Origin: an uncultured Eubacteriales bacterium
GTDB lineage: Bacteria; Bacillota; Clostridia; Oscillospirales; Oscillospiraceae
Reading direction: 5' to 3'
NCBI GenBank assembly: GCA_900546295.1
Contig: URCK01000034.1
Coordinates: 1-16,528, forward strand
DNA length: 16,528 nt
Both the position numbers and the translations under genes were made by a program. The notes below the pieces were generated by a model. That model was not told the DNA's origin. It saw only the letters and a list, made by a program, of their open reading frames with translations, and ran no database searches. Within the stretch, counting starts at the first letter, position 1, and each line of letters begins with the position of its first letter. Positions 6,455 to 14,749 of this stretch are shown here, piece by piece.

Positions 6455-6576
6455 GGGCACGCTGCGGCATCCTGATTGACGTTTCCCACCTTATCAACGC
6501 GGAGCACAGGCCCCGCCTCCTTTTTGCGCAGCGCGCGTGAGAGCAAGAAAATACGACGAAACTTGCACATTGATGC

Positions 6577-6605
6577 TTGAAAAACGAAAATGCATGCAGT
6601 ATTAT
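6577..6605 (+). promoter_or_regulatory. Promoter of the hydrogenase operon
   Basis: TTGAAA (6577-6582) and TATTAT (6600-6605) are separated by exactly 17 bases, giving a leader of about 70 bases before the GTG start. Confidence 0.65.
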
Positions 6606-6618
6606 AGATAATATCTAT
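6604..6618 (+). promoter_or_regulatory. Palindrome at the hydrogenase transcription start, possible operator
   Basis: ATAGATA (6604-6610) and TATCTAT (6612-6618) are exact inverted repeats around one base. They overlap the end of the -10 box and the predicted start point, a repressor-type position. It does not resemble the Rex or FNR consensus. Confidence 0.4.
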
Positions 6619-6682
6619 CAATGGTGCACTGCCGGGCGACCGGCGGCACTCTTTGACAAGCAGCGAAAGGAGAAACTCAGCC

Positions 6683-8518
6683 GTGTCAAGACTTGATATT
6701 ATGACGCCCTCCCACGCGCAGACCGTCGTTGACGGTCTGTACCGCGATGTGGAGCGGCGTATCGCCGCCAGCCCTCCGGGGCTGTGCCCCGTGGACCTTG
6801 CCAAGAACTTTCTGGATCTCTGCCACGCGCAGACCTGCGGCAAGTGCGTTCCCTGCCGCATCGGCCTCGGTCAGCTTTCGGAGCTGATGGAGCAGGTGCT
6901 CGAGGGGAAGGCCACAATGGAAACGATCTCGGTCATCGAGCGCATGGCGCATGTGATCGTCAACAGCGCCGACTGCGCCATTGGCCGCGACGCGGCACGT
7001 CTGGTGCTCGACGGCGTACAGGGTTTCCGCGACGACTATGAAGAGCACATCCTGCGCCACCGCTGCCTCGGCGGAATGCGCGAGCCCGTCCCCTGTGTGG
7101 CGCTCTGCCCCGCGGAGGTTGACATTCCCGGCTATCTTGTGCTCATCAAGTACGGCCGCTATGCCGACGCCGTGCGCCTGATCCGCAAGGACAATCCCTT
7201 CCCCTCGGCCTGCGCTTATATCTGCGAGCATCCATGCGAGGCCCGCTGCCGCAGAAATATGATCGACGACGCGGTGAACATCCGCGGCCTCAAGCGCTAT
7301 GCGGTGGACAACGCGGGCTATGTGCCGCAGCCCGACTGTGCCGAGCCCACAGGCAAGAAGGTCGCCGTCATCGGCGGCGGCCCGAGCGGCCTGTCGGCTG
7401 CCTATTACCTGGCGCTGATGGGGCACAAGGTCACGGTGTATGAAAAGCGCGCGAAGCTCGGCGGTATGCTGCGCTACGGCATCCCCGCCTACCGCCTGCC
7501 GCGCGAGGTGCTCGACGCGGAGATCTCCTCGCTCCTGTCGATCGGCATTGATGTGCACGTCAATGTCGATGTTGGAAACGACGTGACCTTTGACGAGCTG
7601 CGCCAGCAGAACGACGCGCTTTACATCGCGCTCGGCGCGCACACGGACAAAAAGACCGGCATCGAGGGCGAGGACGCCGACGGCGTCATCTCCGCGGTCG
7701 AGATGCTGCGCGAGATCGGCGACGATTACATGCCGGACTTCCGCAACAAGGACATCGTCGTCATCGGCGGCGGCAACGTTGCGATGGATGTCTGCCGCAG
7801 TGCGGTGCGCCTGGGCGCGCGCAAGGTGAGCTGTGTCTACCGCCGCCGCCAGGAGGACATGACGGCGCTTCCCGAGGAAGTGGAGGGCGCTGTCGCCGAG
7901 GGCGTGGAGCTGGTGACGCTTCAGGCCCCTGTGCGCATCGAAACGGACGCGGGCGGCCACGCGACCGCGCTCTGGACGCAGCCGCAGATCATCGGCGAGA
8001 TGGACAAGAAGGGACGCCCTGCGCCCGAAAAGGCCAAGCGCAGCGAAAAGCGCATCGCAGCGGACGTCATCGTTGTCGCCATCGGTCAGGGTGTGGAGAC
8101 GCATGGCTTTGAGCAGAGCAAAATCGCCATCAAGCGCGGCGCCTTTGTCGCTGAAACGAGCGGCCAGATCGATAACATGGACGGTGTGTTTGCCGGAGGC
8201 GACTGTGTTACAGGTCCTGCGACCGTCATTCGCGCCATCGCAGCCGGTAAGGTCGCCGCGGCGAACATCGACGAATATCTCGGCTTCCACCACGAGATCG
8301 ACCCCGGTGTGTCCGTGCCGACGCCGCGGCTGAACAACAAGCCGCCGCACGGCCGCATCGATACCACCGAGCGCGAGGCGGGCGAGCGAAAGCACGATTT
8401 CAAGTGCATCGAGTGCGGCCTGACGGATGAGGAGGCCTATACCGAGGCGTCCCGCTGCCTGCGCTGCGACCACTTCGGCTACGGCAGCTTCCGCGGAGGG
8501 AGGAAAGGAAAATGGTAA
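6683..8518 (+). CDS. NuoF-type Fe-S module fused to GltD-like FAD/NAD(P)H oxidoreductase
   Basis: This 611-residue fusion begins with a NuoF C-terminal type domain (about 35-125) carrying CGKCVPC (Cys52, 55, 58) and Cys98, which bind one [4Fe-4S]. It lacks the FMN/NADH part of NuoF. A GltD/NfnB-like region follows: CxxxCP (138, 142) and CxxxCxxxCxxxC (177, 181, 185, 189) for two [4Fe-4S], an FAD Rossmann motif GGGPSGLSAA (231-240), an NAD(P)H Rossmann motif GGGNVAMDV (362-370) with YRRRQEDM (386-393), and the FAD-closing GVFAGGDCVTGPATVIRAI (501-519). A C-terminal tail has CxxC pairs (575/578 and 592/595). The GTG at 6683 is chosen because AGGAG (6668-6672) is 10 bases upstream; the ATG at 6701 is too far away. 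It overlaps the hydrogenase gene by 7 bases. In HydDB terms this pairing matches group A2, the glutamate-synthase-linked [FeFe] hydrogenases. It is probably the NAD(P)H-oxidising partner. Confidence 0.88.
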   Translation: MSRLDIMTPSHAQTVVDGLYRDVERRIAASPPGLCPVDLAKNFLDLCHAQTCGKCVPCRIGLGQLSELMEQVLEGKATMETISVIERMAHVIVNSADCAIGRDAARLVLDGVQGFRDDYEEHILRHRCLGGMREPVPCVALCPAEVDIPGYLVLIKYGRYADAVRLIRKDNPFPSACAYICEHPCEARCRRNMIDDAVNIRGLKRYAVDNAGYVPQPDCAEPTGKKVAVIGGGPSGLSAAYYLALMGHKVTVYEKRAKLGGMLRYGIPAYRLPREVLDAEISSLLSIGIDVHVNVDVGNDVTFDELRQQNDALYIALGAHTDKKTGIEGEDADGVISAVEMLREIGDDYMPDFRNKDIVVIGGGNVAMDVCRSAVRLGARKVSCVYRRRQEDMTALPEEVEGAVAEGVELVTLQAPVRIETDAGGHATALWTQPQIIGEMDKKGRPAPEKAKRSEKRIAADVIVVAIGQGVETHGFEQSKIAIKRGAFVAETSGQIDNMDGVFAGGDCVTGPATVIRAIAAGKVAAANIDEYLGFHHEIDPGVSVPTPRLNNKPPHGRIDTTEREAGERKHDFKCIECGLTDEEAYTEASRCLRCDHFGYGSFRGGRKGKW

Positions 8519-10260
8519 AAAATGTCACGCTGACCATCGACCGAAAGAGCGTCACTGTTCCGGAAAACACGACCATTCTGGAAGCGGCGCGTAAGATCAA
8601 CATTCACATTCCCACGCTCTGCTACTTAAAGGATATCAATGAGATCGGCGCGTGCCGCATCTGCTGTGTCGAGGTCGAGGGTATGGAACGTCTGGTCCCC
8701 GCGTGCGACAATGTGGTGGCCGACGGTATGGTCGTTTTCACCAACAGCGCCAAGGCGCGCGAGGCGCGCCGGCTGAACCTGCGCCTGATGCTCTCCCACC
8801 ACGACACCTCCTGCACCAACTGCACGAGAAGCGGCAATTGCAGCTTGCAGCAGCTCGCCAACGACTTCAATATGCGCGGTACGCACTTCCCCAAGAAACT
8901 GCGGCACGAGGCGGTGGACTATTCCACGCCCCTCATCCGCGAGAACGACAAGTGCGTGCAGTGCCTGCGCTGCATTCAGGTGTGCGAGAAGGTGCAGGGC
9001 GTGAAGATATGGGATCTTCTCGGCACGGGCTCGCGCACGGTCGTGGACGCATCCTATAACCGCCGCATTCAGGATACCGAATGCACCTACTGCGGCCAGT
9101 GCATCACCCACTGCCCGACGGCGGCGCTGCGCGAGCGCGACGACACGGGCCGCGTCTTTGACGCGATCGACGATCCGAACATCGTGACCGTCGTGCAGGT
9201 CGCGCCTGCGGTACGCGCGGCGTGGGCCGAGCAGTTCGGCCTTTCGAGCGAGTTTGCAACGCCGAAGCGCATGGTCGCAGCGCTGCGCGAGCTCGGCTTC
9301 CACTATGTTTTCGACACGAACTTTGCCGCCGACCTCACCATCATGGAGGAGGGCAGCGAGTTCATCGAGCGCTTCACGCACAAAGAGCAGTATCCCTGGC
9401 CGATGTTCACCTCCTGCTGCCCCGGCTGGGTGCGCTTTGTCAAGTCCCAGTACCCCGAGCTCACGGGCAATCTCTCCACGGCCAAGTCGCCCCAGCAGAT
9501 GTTCGGTGCGATTGCCAAGAGCTATTTTGCAGAGAAGATCGGCATCGACCCCAAGCGGCTTTTCGTCGTCTCCATCATGCCGTGCGTGGCCAAAAAGAGC
9601 GAATGTGAGCTGCCGACGATGAAAAACGACGCGGGCGACCCCGATGTCGATGTGAGCATTACGACGCGCGAGCTGAACATCATGCTGCGCGCGAACCACA
9701 TCGAGCCGAAGTATCTGCCCGAGGAGGAGTTCGACAGTCCCCTCGGCTCGTCCACCGGCGCGGCGGTCGTCTTCGGCGCGACCGGCGGCGTGATGGACGC
9801 GGCGCTGCGCTCGGCACACTTCTTCATTACGGGCAAGAATCCCGACCCCGACGCCTTCACTGCCGTGCGCGGCATGGACGGCTGGAAGGAAGCGACATTC
9901 AATATCCCTGGTGCGGGCGATGTGCGCGTTGCGGTCGTCAGCTCGCTCGGCAACGCGCGTAGGCTCATCGAGGCGCTCAAGCGCGGCGAGGCAGCGTACG
10001 ACTTTGTCGAAGTCATGGCCTGTCCCGGCGGCTGCGCGGGCGGCGGCGGTCAGCCCATCCACGACGGCGAGGAGCTTGCCGAGGAACGCGGCAGCGTCCT
10101 CTGGCGGCTCGATCAGGATGAGCTCCTGCGCTTCTCGCACGAGAATCCAGATGTCAAGGCGCTGTATCGCGACTACCTTGGCTCTCCGCTCGGAGAAAAG
10201 TCGCACCACCTGCTGCACACCGACCATTTTGCCTGGGAAATGCCGCCCAAGGCGCTGTAA
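8512..10260 (+). CDS. hydA: [FeFe] hydrogenase catalytic subunit, probable group A2
   Basis: This 582-residue enzyme has the full CpI-like layout. The [2Fe-2S] ferredoxin domain uses Cys37, 48, 51 and 65. The His-ligated [4Fe-4S] uses His97, Cys101, 104 and 110. The two-cluster ferredoxin domain uses Cys148, 151, 154, 158 and 191, 194, 197, 201. H-cluster motifs are L1 TSCCPGW (300-306; Cys302 proton relay, Cys303 ligand), L2 MPCVAKK (356-362; Cys358) and L3 EVMACPGGCAGGGGQP (500-515; Cys504 and Cys508). All expected ligands are present, so it should be active once matured by HydEFG, which are not in this window. It reduces protons or oxidises H2 in the cytoplasm; there is no signal peptide. 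The ATG at 8512 follows AGGAAAGG and overlaps the previous stop, so translation is coupled to the GltD-like partner. A bidirectional terminator follows immediately. Confidence 0.96.
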   Translation: MVKNVTLTIDRKSVTVPENTTILEAARKINIHIPTLCYLKDINEIGACRICCVEVEGMERLVPACDNVVADGMVVFTNSAKAREARRLNLRLMLSHHDTSCTNCTRSGNCSLQQLANDFNMRGTHFPKKLRHEAVDYSTPLIRENDKCVQCLRCIQVCEKVQGVKIWDLLGTGSRTVVDASYNRRIQDTECTYCGQCITHCPTAALRERDDTGRVFDAIDDPNIVTVVQVAPAVRAAWAEQFGLSSEFATPKRMVAALRELGFHYVFDTNFAADLTIMEEGSEFIERFTHKEQYPWPMFTSCCPGWVRFVKSQYPELTGNLSTAKSPQQMFGAIAKSYFAEKIGIDPKRLFVVSIMPCVAKKSECELPTMKNDAGDPDVDVSITTRELNIMLRANHIEPKYLPEEEFDSPLGSSTGAAVVFGATGGVMDAALRSAHFFITGKNPDPDAFTAVRGMDGWKEATFNIPGAGDVRVAVVSSLGNARRLIEALKRGEAAYDFVEVMACPGGCAGGGGQPIHDGEELAEERGSVLWRLDQDELLRFSHENPDVKALYRDYLGSPLGEKSHHLLHTDHFAWEMPPKAL

Positions 10261-10266
10261 AACGAC

Positions 10267-10306
10267 AAAAAATATCCCGTATGCCAAAGCATACGGGATA
10301 TTTTTT
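10267..10306. terminator. Bidirectional terminator between convergent operons
   Basis: A perfect inverted repeat of up to 18 bp has core arms ATATCCCGTATGC (10272-10284) and GCATACGGGATAT (10289-10301), extended by A and T runs, around a CAAA loop. The arms end in T runs on both strands. It begins 7 bases after the hydrogenase stop and 16 bases beyond the opposing gene's stop, so it serves both operons. Confidence 0.92.
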
Positions 10307-10321
10307 GCGTTGCAAAAGGGT

Positions 10322-10819
10322 TCATCGCTTGGTTCCGTAGCGCAAGATGATATTCACGAGCGCACGGAAAGCGTCCTCCGCGTCACTGTCAAGAACGTAG
10401 GCAACACTGCGCGATGCGTCATCATAGAGAACAGAACCGTCTGCAAAGAGATAGAGATCATGGTCGCGGCCATTTGCGCGAAACCAGATGGAAACATAGT
10501 TGTCTTGCGCGCGAATCACGCTGACCGGCGAGGTCGGCAGACGGAAACGGCGGTGCGCGGAAATGCCGCTCAGCGCATCGAGCAGAGCCTGTCCCGCTTC
10601 GCTGTCAGGCTCGGCAGTATAGTCGCACACGCCGCTCGTTTCGCCGTTTTCGGTCGGAACGGTGGCGGTGAGGGAGAAGATCGCCCGGATCGGCGGCTCG
10701 ATCTCGTCCGTGTGCAGCAGCTCGCCGAGCGGCTGCGGGCGGCTCAGGAGCAGCGCGGCGGCGAGCAGCACTGCGGCAATGCCGGCGGTGATGAGCAGGG
10801 CCTTCTTTTTCTTGCCCAT
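10322..10819 (-). CDS. Hypothetical membrane-anchored protein
   Basis: This 165-residue protein has a basic N-terminus (MGKKKK) and one hydrophobic segment (about 8-26), so it is probably a signal-anchor protein with an outward-facing domain. The remainder (30-165) alternates strands and helices, with YVSIWFRANGRDHDLYLFADGS (hydrophobic strands separated by a turn) around 107-128. There is no lipobox or catalytic motif, and I recognise no family. AAAGGAG precedes the ATG at 10819. It lies 75 bases downstream of rqcH on the same strand and shares the bidirectional terminator, so it is probably the last gene of the mrnC-rqcH transcript. Its function is unknown. Confidence 0.7.
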   Translation of the reverse strand: MGKKKKALLITAGIAAVLLAAALLLSRPQPLGELLHTDEIEPPIRAIFSLTATVPTENGETSGVCDYTAEPDSEAGQALLDALSGISAHRRFRLPTSPVSVIRAQDNYVSIWFRANGRDHDLYLFADGSVLYDDASRSVAYVLDSDAEDAFRALVNIILRYGTKR

Positions 10820-10894
10820 GGGTGGTTCTCCTTTCCAATATCAAACTTGCTTTTTGCCGTCCAACAGGGGAGAGGGGAATCGCTTTCCGATAGT

Positions 10895-12640
10895 TTACCT
10901 GATCAAGAGCTTTTTGACAAGCCCTTCCTCGGGCGTGACGTAGAGTGTGCGGTAGTTGTCGTAGGTCACCATGCCGGGGCGCGCGCTCGCGGGCTTTTTG
11001 ACGAATTTCACCGGGCAGTAGTCGACGGGGACGCCGCTGCTCTCCTTCGCCTGCGAGAAGTAGGCCGCGAGCATCGCCGCCTCGCGCAGATCCTCGTCGC
11101 CGGGCGTCAGCCCCGCGCAGCGCAGGATGACGTGCGAGCCGTGGATGTGCTGGGTGTGGAACCAGTAGTCGCGCTTGTCGGCCTTTTTGGTGAGCTGATC
11201 GTTCTGCACGTTGCTGCGGCCGACGAGGACTTCAAGCCCGCCGGAGGTTTTGAACGTGCGCGGCGCGAAGGCGCGCTTCTGCTCTTTTTTGCCGGAGGAT
11301 TTTTTGAGGTAGTTCGTCTCCTGCAATTCGCGTCGGATTTCATTGAATTCCTGCTCCGTCTCTGCCTGCGCAAGCTCCTGCAAGACGCTCTCTAAGTACG
11401 CCCTCTCATTTTCCGCCTTTTCGATCTGCTCACGCAGGTGGAATTCGGCGGTTTTGAGCTTGTTGTACTGCTTGTAGTTCTTCGCGGCGTTTTGCTGGGG
11501 GGTGAGCAGCGGGTCGAGCGGGATGTCGATGAGCGGGCAGCCGTCCTCGTAATAATTCTCAGCTTGCAGGACACGCTCTCCGCCCTTCATGCGGTAGAGG
11601 TTCGCGGTGATGAGATCGCCGCGCAGGCGGAATTCATCGCGCTTTTGCGTGGCGGCATAGTCGCGCTTCAGGTTCTCGGCTTTTCGCGCCATGCGGTCGC
11701 GCGCGACGCTCGCCGCGTGCGTCAGCTCGCGGCCGCGGCGGGCGGAAAGCTCCTGCCGCTCGCGCGCGTCGTAAAATTCGTCGAGCATCGACGAAAAATC
11801 CTCGCGCGTTTCCACCTGTGTCTCCGCGCCGTACTGCGCGATGAGACGGTAGGTGAAGTCCACGGGCTTGCCGTCGCGGTAGAGGATGACGGGCGTGTAA
11901 CGATCTTCCTTGATGGCGCTTGCGGTGTCGGCAAATTCCTGCGCCAGCGTGTCGCGCTGCGCGCCGCTTAGCGCGCCGAAGCGCACATCGGTCGCGCCGC
12001 CTGCGCGGAAGGCAAGCTCGCGCGCGATCAGCGGCGAAATGCCGGTATAGTGGTCAAGCACCCACTTGTCGACGGCCGCTTCCTCCTCGCCGCCGCGCCG
12101 TGCGAGGGCGATGGAGTCCTCCTCCTGCGTAAGGAGGGAGAGCTTGTCGAGCGGTGTCGGCAGACGGTAGAAAAGGCCGGGCAGCAGCTGGCGCGCGGCG
12201 GAGAGGTCCGCGTCCACGCGACGCAGACATTCGACGATGCGCCCCTGCGCATCGAGCAGCACAAGGTTCGACCGCCGCCCCATGCACTCGAGCACGAGCT
12301 GCTTCTGGCTGATCTCGCCGAACTCGTCCGTGCACTGGAGCGTCAGGATCACCATGCGCTCAAGGTCCGGCTGCTCGATCGAAAGCACGCGCGCGCCGAC
12401 CAGGTGCTTTCTCAGCAGCATGCAGAACATCGGCGGCTGGGCGGGGTTGTCGCGCAGAATGTTCGTGAGCTGGATGCGCGGCTGGTTTGCCCCCGCGTTG
12501 AGCAGTAATCTCAAATTGCCGCGCAGCAGCAGAACGATCTGGTCGCGCGCGGGCTGCTGCACCTTGTCGATGCGCGCGCCGATGAGCTTGGGGCGCAGCT
12601 CATTCAAAACTGCCCGCAGGCAGATCGCGTCAAGTGGCAT
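10895..12640 (-). CDS. rqcH: RqcH/NFACT-family ribosome quality control factor
   Basis: This 581-residue protein has the usual size and order of bacterial Rqc2 homologues (also called FbpA/NFACT). The N-terminal NFACT-N domain starts MPLDAICLRAVLNELRPKL and contains RIDKVQQP (23-30). A middle HhH region is followed by a charged coiled-coil (about 290-440) with LDPLLTPQQNAAKNYKQYN (375-393). The C-terminal NFACT-R (DUF814) domain runs from 465 with DYWFHTQHIHGSHVILR (491-507). In Bacillus, RqcH binds stalled 50S-peptidyl-tRNA complexes and recruits tRNA-Ala to add alanine tails that mark the peptide for degradation. The conserved Asp-Arg pair that contacts tRNA appears to be Glu94-Arg95 here, by eye. 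The start overlaps the mrnC end by 11 bases, so the genes are co-translated. Confidence 0.95.
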   Translation of the reverse strand: MPLDAICLRAVLNELRPKLIGARIDKVQQPARDQIVLLLRGNLRLLLNAGANQPRIQLTNILRDNPAQPPMFCMLLRKHLVGARVLSIEQPDLERMVILTLQCTDEFGEISQKQLVLECMGRRSNLVLLDAQGRIVECLRRVDADLSAARQLLPGLFYRLPTPLDKLSLLTQEEDSIALARRGGEEEAAVDKWVLDHYTGISPLIARELAFRAGGATDVRFGALSGAQRDTLAQEFADTASAIKEDRYTPVILYRDGKPVDFTYRLIAQYGAETQVETREDFSSMLDEFYDARERQELSARRGRELTHAASVARDRMARKAENLKRDYAATQKRDEFRLRGDLITANLYRMKGGERVLQAENYYEDGCPLIDIPLDPLLTPQQNAAKNYKQYNKLKTAEFHLREQIEKAENERAYLESVLQELAQAETEQEFNEIRRELQETNYLKKSSGKKEQKRAFAPRTFKTSGGLEVLVGRSNVQNDQLTKKADKRDYWFHTQHIHGSHVILRCAGLTPGDEDLREAAMLAAYFSQAKESSGVPVDYCPVKFVKKPASARPGMVTYDNYRTLYVTPEEGLVKKLLIR

Positions 12641-13043
12641 CGTCGTCCTCCATCATCCGGTTGAAAAGCTCATTGATGCGCGTGTGATCGTCGCGCAGGT
12701 ACAGCCAGCCGAAGAGCGCCTCGAGGCCTGTGGCCTTCTGATAGTCGGCGCGGTCGGCGTGGTGGGGAATGGAGTGGACGTTCGCGTTGCGCCCGCGGCG
12801 GAACACAGAGGCCTCTTCCTCCGTCAAAAGGGGTAAGAGCTTTTCGGCAAAGCGCGCCTGCTGCGGCGCGCAGACGAGTTCGATCGTTGCACGGTGAAGG
12901 CCCTTGCCCGTCGCCTTGCCGTGTACGCACAGATAGGTGCGCACGAGCAGCTCGTACACCGCATCGCCCAGGTGGGCAAGGCCGATGGAGCTGATGGCGC
13001 GGATGGCGTCGTCGTTCATTTTGGCTTGTGTATAATCGTACAT
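12630..13043 (-). CDS. mrnC: Mini-ribonuclease III
   Basis: This 137-residue protein is an RNase III catalytic domain without the double-stranded RNA-binding domain, the definition of Mini-III. Key segments are HLGDAVYELLVR (24-35, with the catalytic-type Asp27 and Glu31), FRRGRNAN (81-88) and YQKATGLEALFGWLYL (101-116, with Glu108). In Bacillus it is a homodimer that matures 23S rRNA ends. The ATG at 13043 follows AGGAG at 6 bases. It is the first gene of the operon and overlaps rqcH, so two ribosome-related functions share a transcript. No odd features. Confidence 0.95.
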   Translation of the reverse strand: MYDYTQAKMNDDAIRAISSIGLAHLGDAVYELLVRTYLCVHGKATGKGLHRATIELVCAPQQARFAEKLLPLLTEEEASVFRRGRNANVHSIPHHADRADYQKATGLEALFGWLYLRDDHTRINELFNRMMEDDDAT

Positions 13044-13072
13044 AAAAACTCCTGCTGATCAAAAGTGCATAC

Positions 13073-13101
13073 ATTGTATATCCTTCCCGCATTTCTGTCA
13101 A
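13073..13101 (-). promoter_or_regulatory. Promoter of the mrnC-rqcH operon
   Basis: On the minus strand a consensus TTGACA (13096-13101) is followed after 17 bases by TACAAT (13073-13078), about 30 bases ahead of the mrnC ATG. Confidence 0.75.
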
Positions 13102-13130
13102 TCGGCGGGCGCGGCGGTGCGGGAAAAGCG

Positions 13131-13158
13131 TTGCGCTTTTTTGAAAATCCGCTATAAT
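13131..13158 (+). promoter_or_regulatory. Promoter of the lipoprotein gene
   Basis: TTGCGC (13131-13136) and TATAAT (13153-13158) are 16 bases apart, about 40 bases ahead of the ATG. The -35 overlaps a small dyad (AAAAGCG-TTG-CGCTTTT, 13124-13140) that could be an operator. Confidence 0.6.
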
Positions 13159-13198
13159 GGCAGAGAAGAAGACCCTTTGATCTAAGAGGTGAAATAAT

Positions 13199-14728
13199 AT
13201 GAAAAAACTTCTTTCCATCCTGCTTGCATCGCTGCTTCTTTTGAATCTCGCCGCCTGCGGCGAAAAGAATGACCTGCCCGATGATGCGCCCGCCTACGGC
13301 GACAAGCTTATCAAAGAGCTTTACGCAGAGGAGGGCGACTTCAGTGACCCTTCCGGCGGCACGGTGCACTATTCTTATCATGTGCCGCAGCTCGTGTCGG
13401 AAACGGCGGTGGCCGCCGCGCTCAACGCCGAGATCGCCGACCGCTTCGGCGCGCTTGCGCAGGAACAGAAGAATATGATGGACGCGAAAACCTCGCCCAT
13501 CTGCCCGTCGATCCGCTGGGAGAGCCACTGGAACGACAGCCTTCTCTGCCTTGTCGTGGAGAGCACGCGGGACGATGGCTCGACGGATTGCGCCGTCTAC
13601 AGCTATGATTTTTACGGCGGCCAGCGCCTGACGAGCGAGGATCTGATCGCGCGCTGCGGCTTGAACGGGCAGGATTTTGTCGACGGCGTGCGCCGCACGG
13701 CGGCAAACTACTTCGACAATACCTATCGCGGCGCGCTCCGGCAGGGGGCGAGCGGCGCGGATTTTATCGCGTCCTACACCGAGCGCCGCGCATGGACGCT
13801 CTCGGACGCGAACATCAACACGCAGATGCTCGTCTACCTCGCGGCGGGCGGTGTGCTGCACACGATCCAGCCCCTCGGTTCGTTCGCCGGGGCGGAATAT
13901 TATCATGTAGACCTCACGCCGGACTTCACTCCGCCCGCCTGCGCGGAGCGGACGGCGGAGAATCGCTTTGTACGAGCCGAACTGACGGCGGACGGACGGC
14001 TGAACGTGAGCTTTGAGAAGACGGCGGATTCCGCGTGGTACGCGGAAAATTTCCGCTTTGACTATGAAACGCTCTACCCCGTCGCGGGCTTGTACTCCGA
14101 TTATACGGATGTATTCATCGGCTCAGTGGGGCAGGGGTACTTCCCCTATGTCTTCCTGCTCACGAGCGAGGGCGCGGTCGAATATGTCAACCTTCTCGAA
14201 GGGCTGACGGCGGGCTTCCTCTGCTGCGGCGGGCCGCTCGGCGGCGTGGGCGATATCGCCTCGTTCGAATCCGGCGAGGTCGAGGAGGACTACGGCACCT
14301 ATCAGACCGTGTTCGCCGTTGACAAAAACGGCAGGAAGTATGACCTCGCAGGCCCCGTGAGCGACGCGGACTACACCGTACCTGCGGAGTTTCTCGGCGA
14401 GTGGAGCGCTGACGTTACGCACGACACGGCCGAGCAGGGCAGCTACGAGAGCACCTATATCCTCACGCTCAGCGATGGCGGCGGCATCACGGTGCAGGAC
14501 ATCAACGCAGAGGTTGGCCTCTACTTTGAATACACGGGCCAGATCAACTACCTCGGCACGAACGGCGAGGGCATGGTCTTCGGCTATCACCTCAACGAGC
14601 GCACGGGCGCGGTGCGCTATGGTGCGTTCACGCTGCTGCACGGAGATACACTGCTGCGCGTCAAGATCGTAACGGGCGAGAACCTCTTTGACGCGCCGAG
14701 CGGACGTGCAACGGAGTTTTCACTGTAG
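13199..14728 (+). CDS. Secreted lipoprotein of unknown function
   Basis: This 509-residue protein has a lipoprotein signal peptide: a basic start (MKKLL), a hydrophobic core and the lipobox LAAC with Cys20 as the lipidation site, so it should sit on the outer face of the membrane. Residues about 45-150 (HYSYHVPQLVSETAVAAALN ... YSYDFYGGQRLTSEDLI) resemble the DUF3298/DUF4163 type of extracellular domain found in RsiV and PdaC, including a G-x-x-LT-x-x-DL pattern. This is a resemblance by eye only. The C-terminal part (about 395-509) looks like a separate beta-rich domain: LGEWSADVTHDTAEQGSYES opens a lipocalin-like run of strands. No catalytic residues can be named. The ATG follows AAGAGGTG. 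It is monocistronic and divergent from mrnC. Confidence 0.85.
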   Translation: MKKLLSILLASLLLLNLAACGEKNDLPDDAPAYGDKLIKELYAEEGDFSDPSGGTVHYSYHVPQLVSETAVAAALNAEIADRFGALAQEQKNMMDAKTSPICPSIRWESHWNDSLLCLVVESTRDDGSTDCAVYSYDFYGGQRLTSEDLIARCGLNGQDFVDGVRRTAANYFDNTYRGALRQGASGADFIASYTERRAWTLSDANINTQMLVYLAAGGVLHTIQPLGSFAGAEYYHVDLTPDFTPPACAERTAENRFVRAELTADGRLNVSFEKTADSAWYAENFRFDYETLYPVAGLYSDYTDVFIGSVGQGYFPYVFLLTSEGAVEYVNLLEGLTAGFLCCGGPLGGVGDIASFESGEVEEDYGTYQTVFAVDKNGRKYDLAGPVSDADYTVPAEFLGEWSADVTHDTAEQGSYESTYILTLSDGGGITVQDINAEVGLYFEYTGQINYLGTNGEGMVFGYHLNERTGAVRYGAFTLLHGDTLLRVKIVTGENLFDAPSGRATEFSL

Positions 14729-14749
14729 TGCAGGGCAAAAGAAGGGGAG

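Noticed and set aside
6686..8473. 595-codon minus-strand open frame opposite the GltD-like gene
   Set aside because: The sense strand has all cofactor motifs and coupled translation with the hydrogenase. The antisense frame arises from GC-rich codon bias.
8626..10287. 553-codon minus-strand open frame opposite the hydrogenase
   Set aside because: The sense strand encodes a complete [FeFe] hydrogenase. The antisense product has no recognisable domain and runs through the terminator.
13124..13143. Terminator reading of the AAAAGCG/CGCTTTT dyad
   Set aside because: No plus-strand gene ends upstream of it, and it overlaps the -35 of the lipoprotein promoter. If functional, it is more likely an operator.
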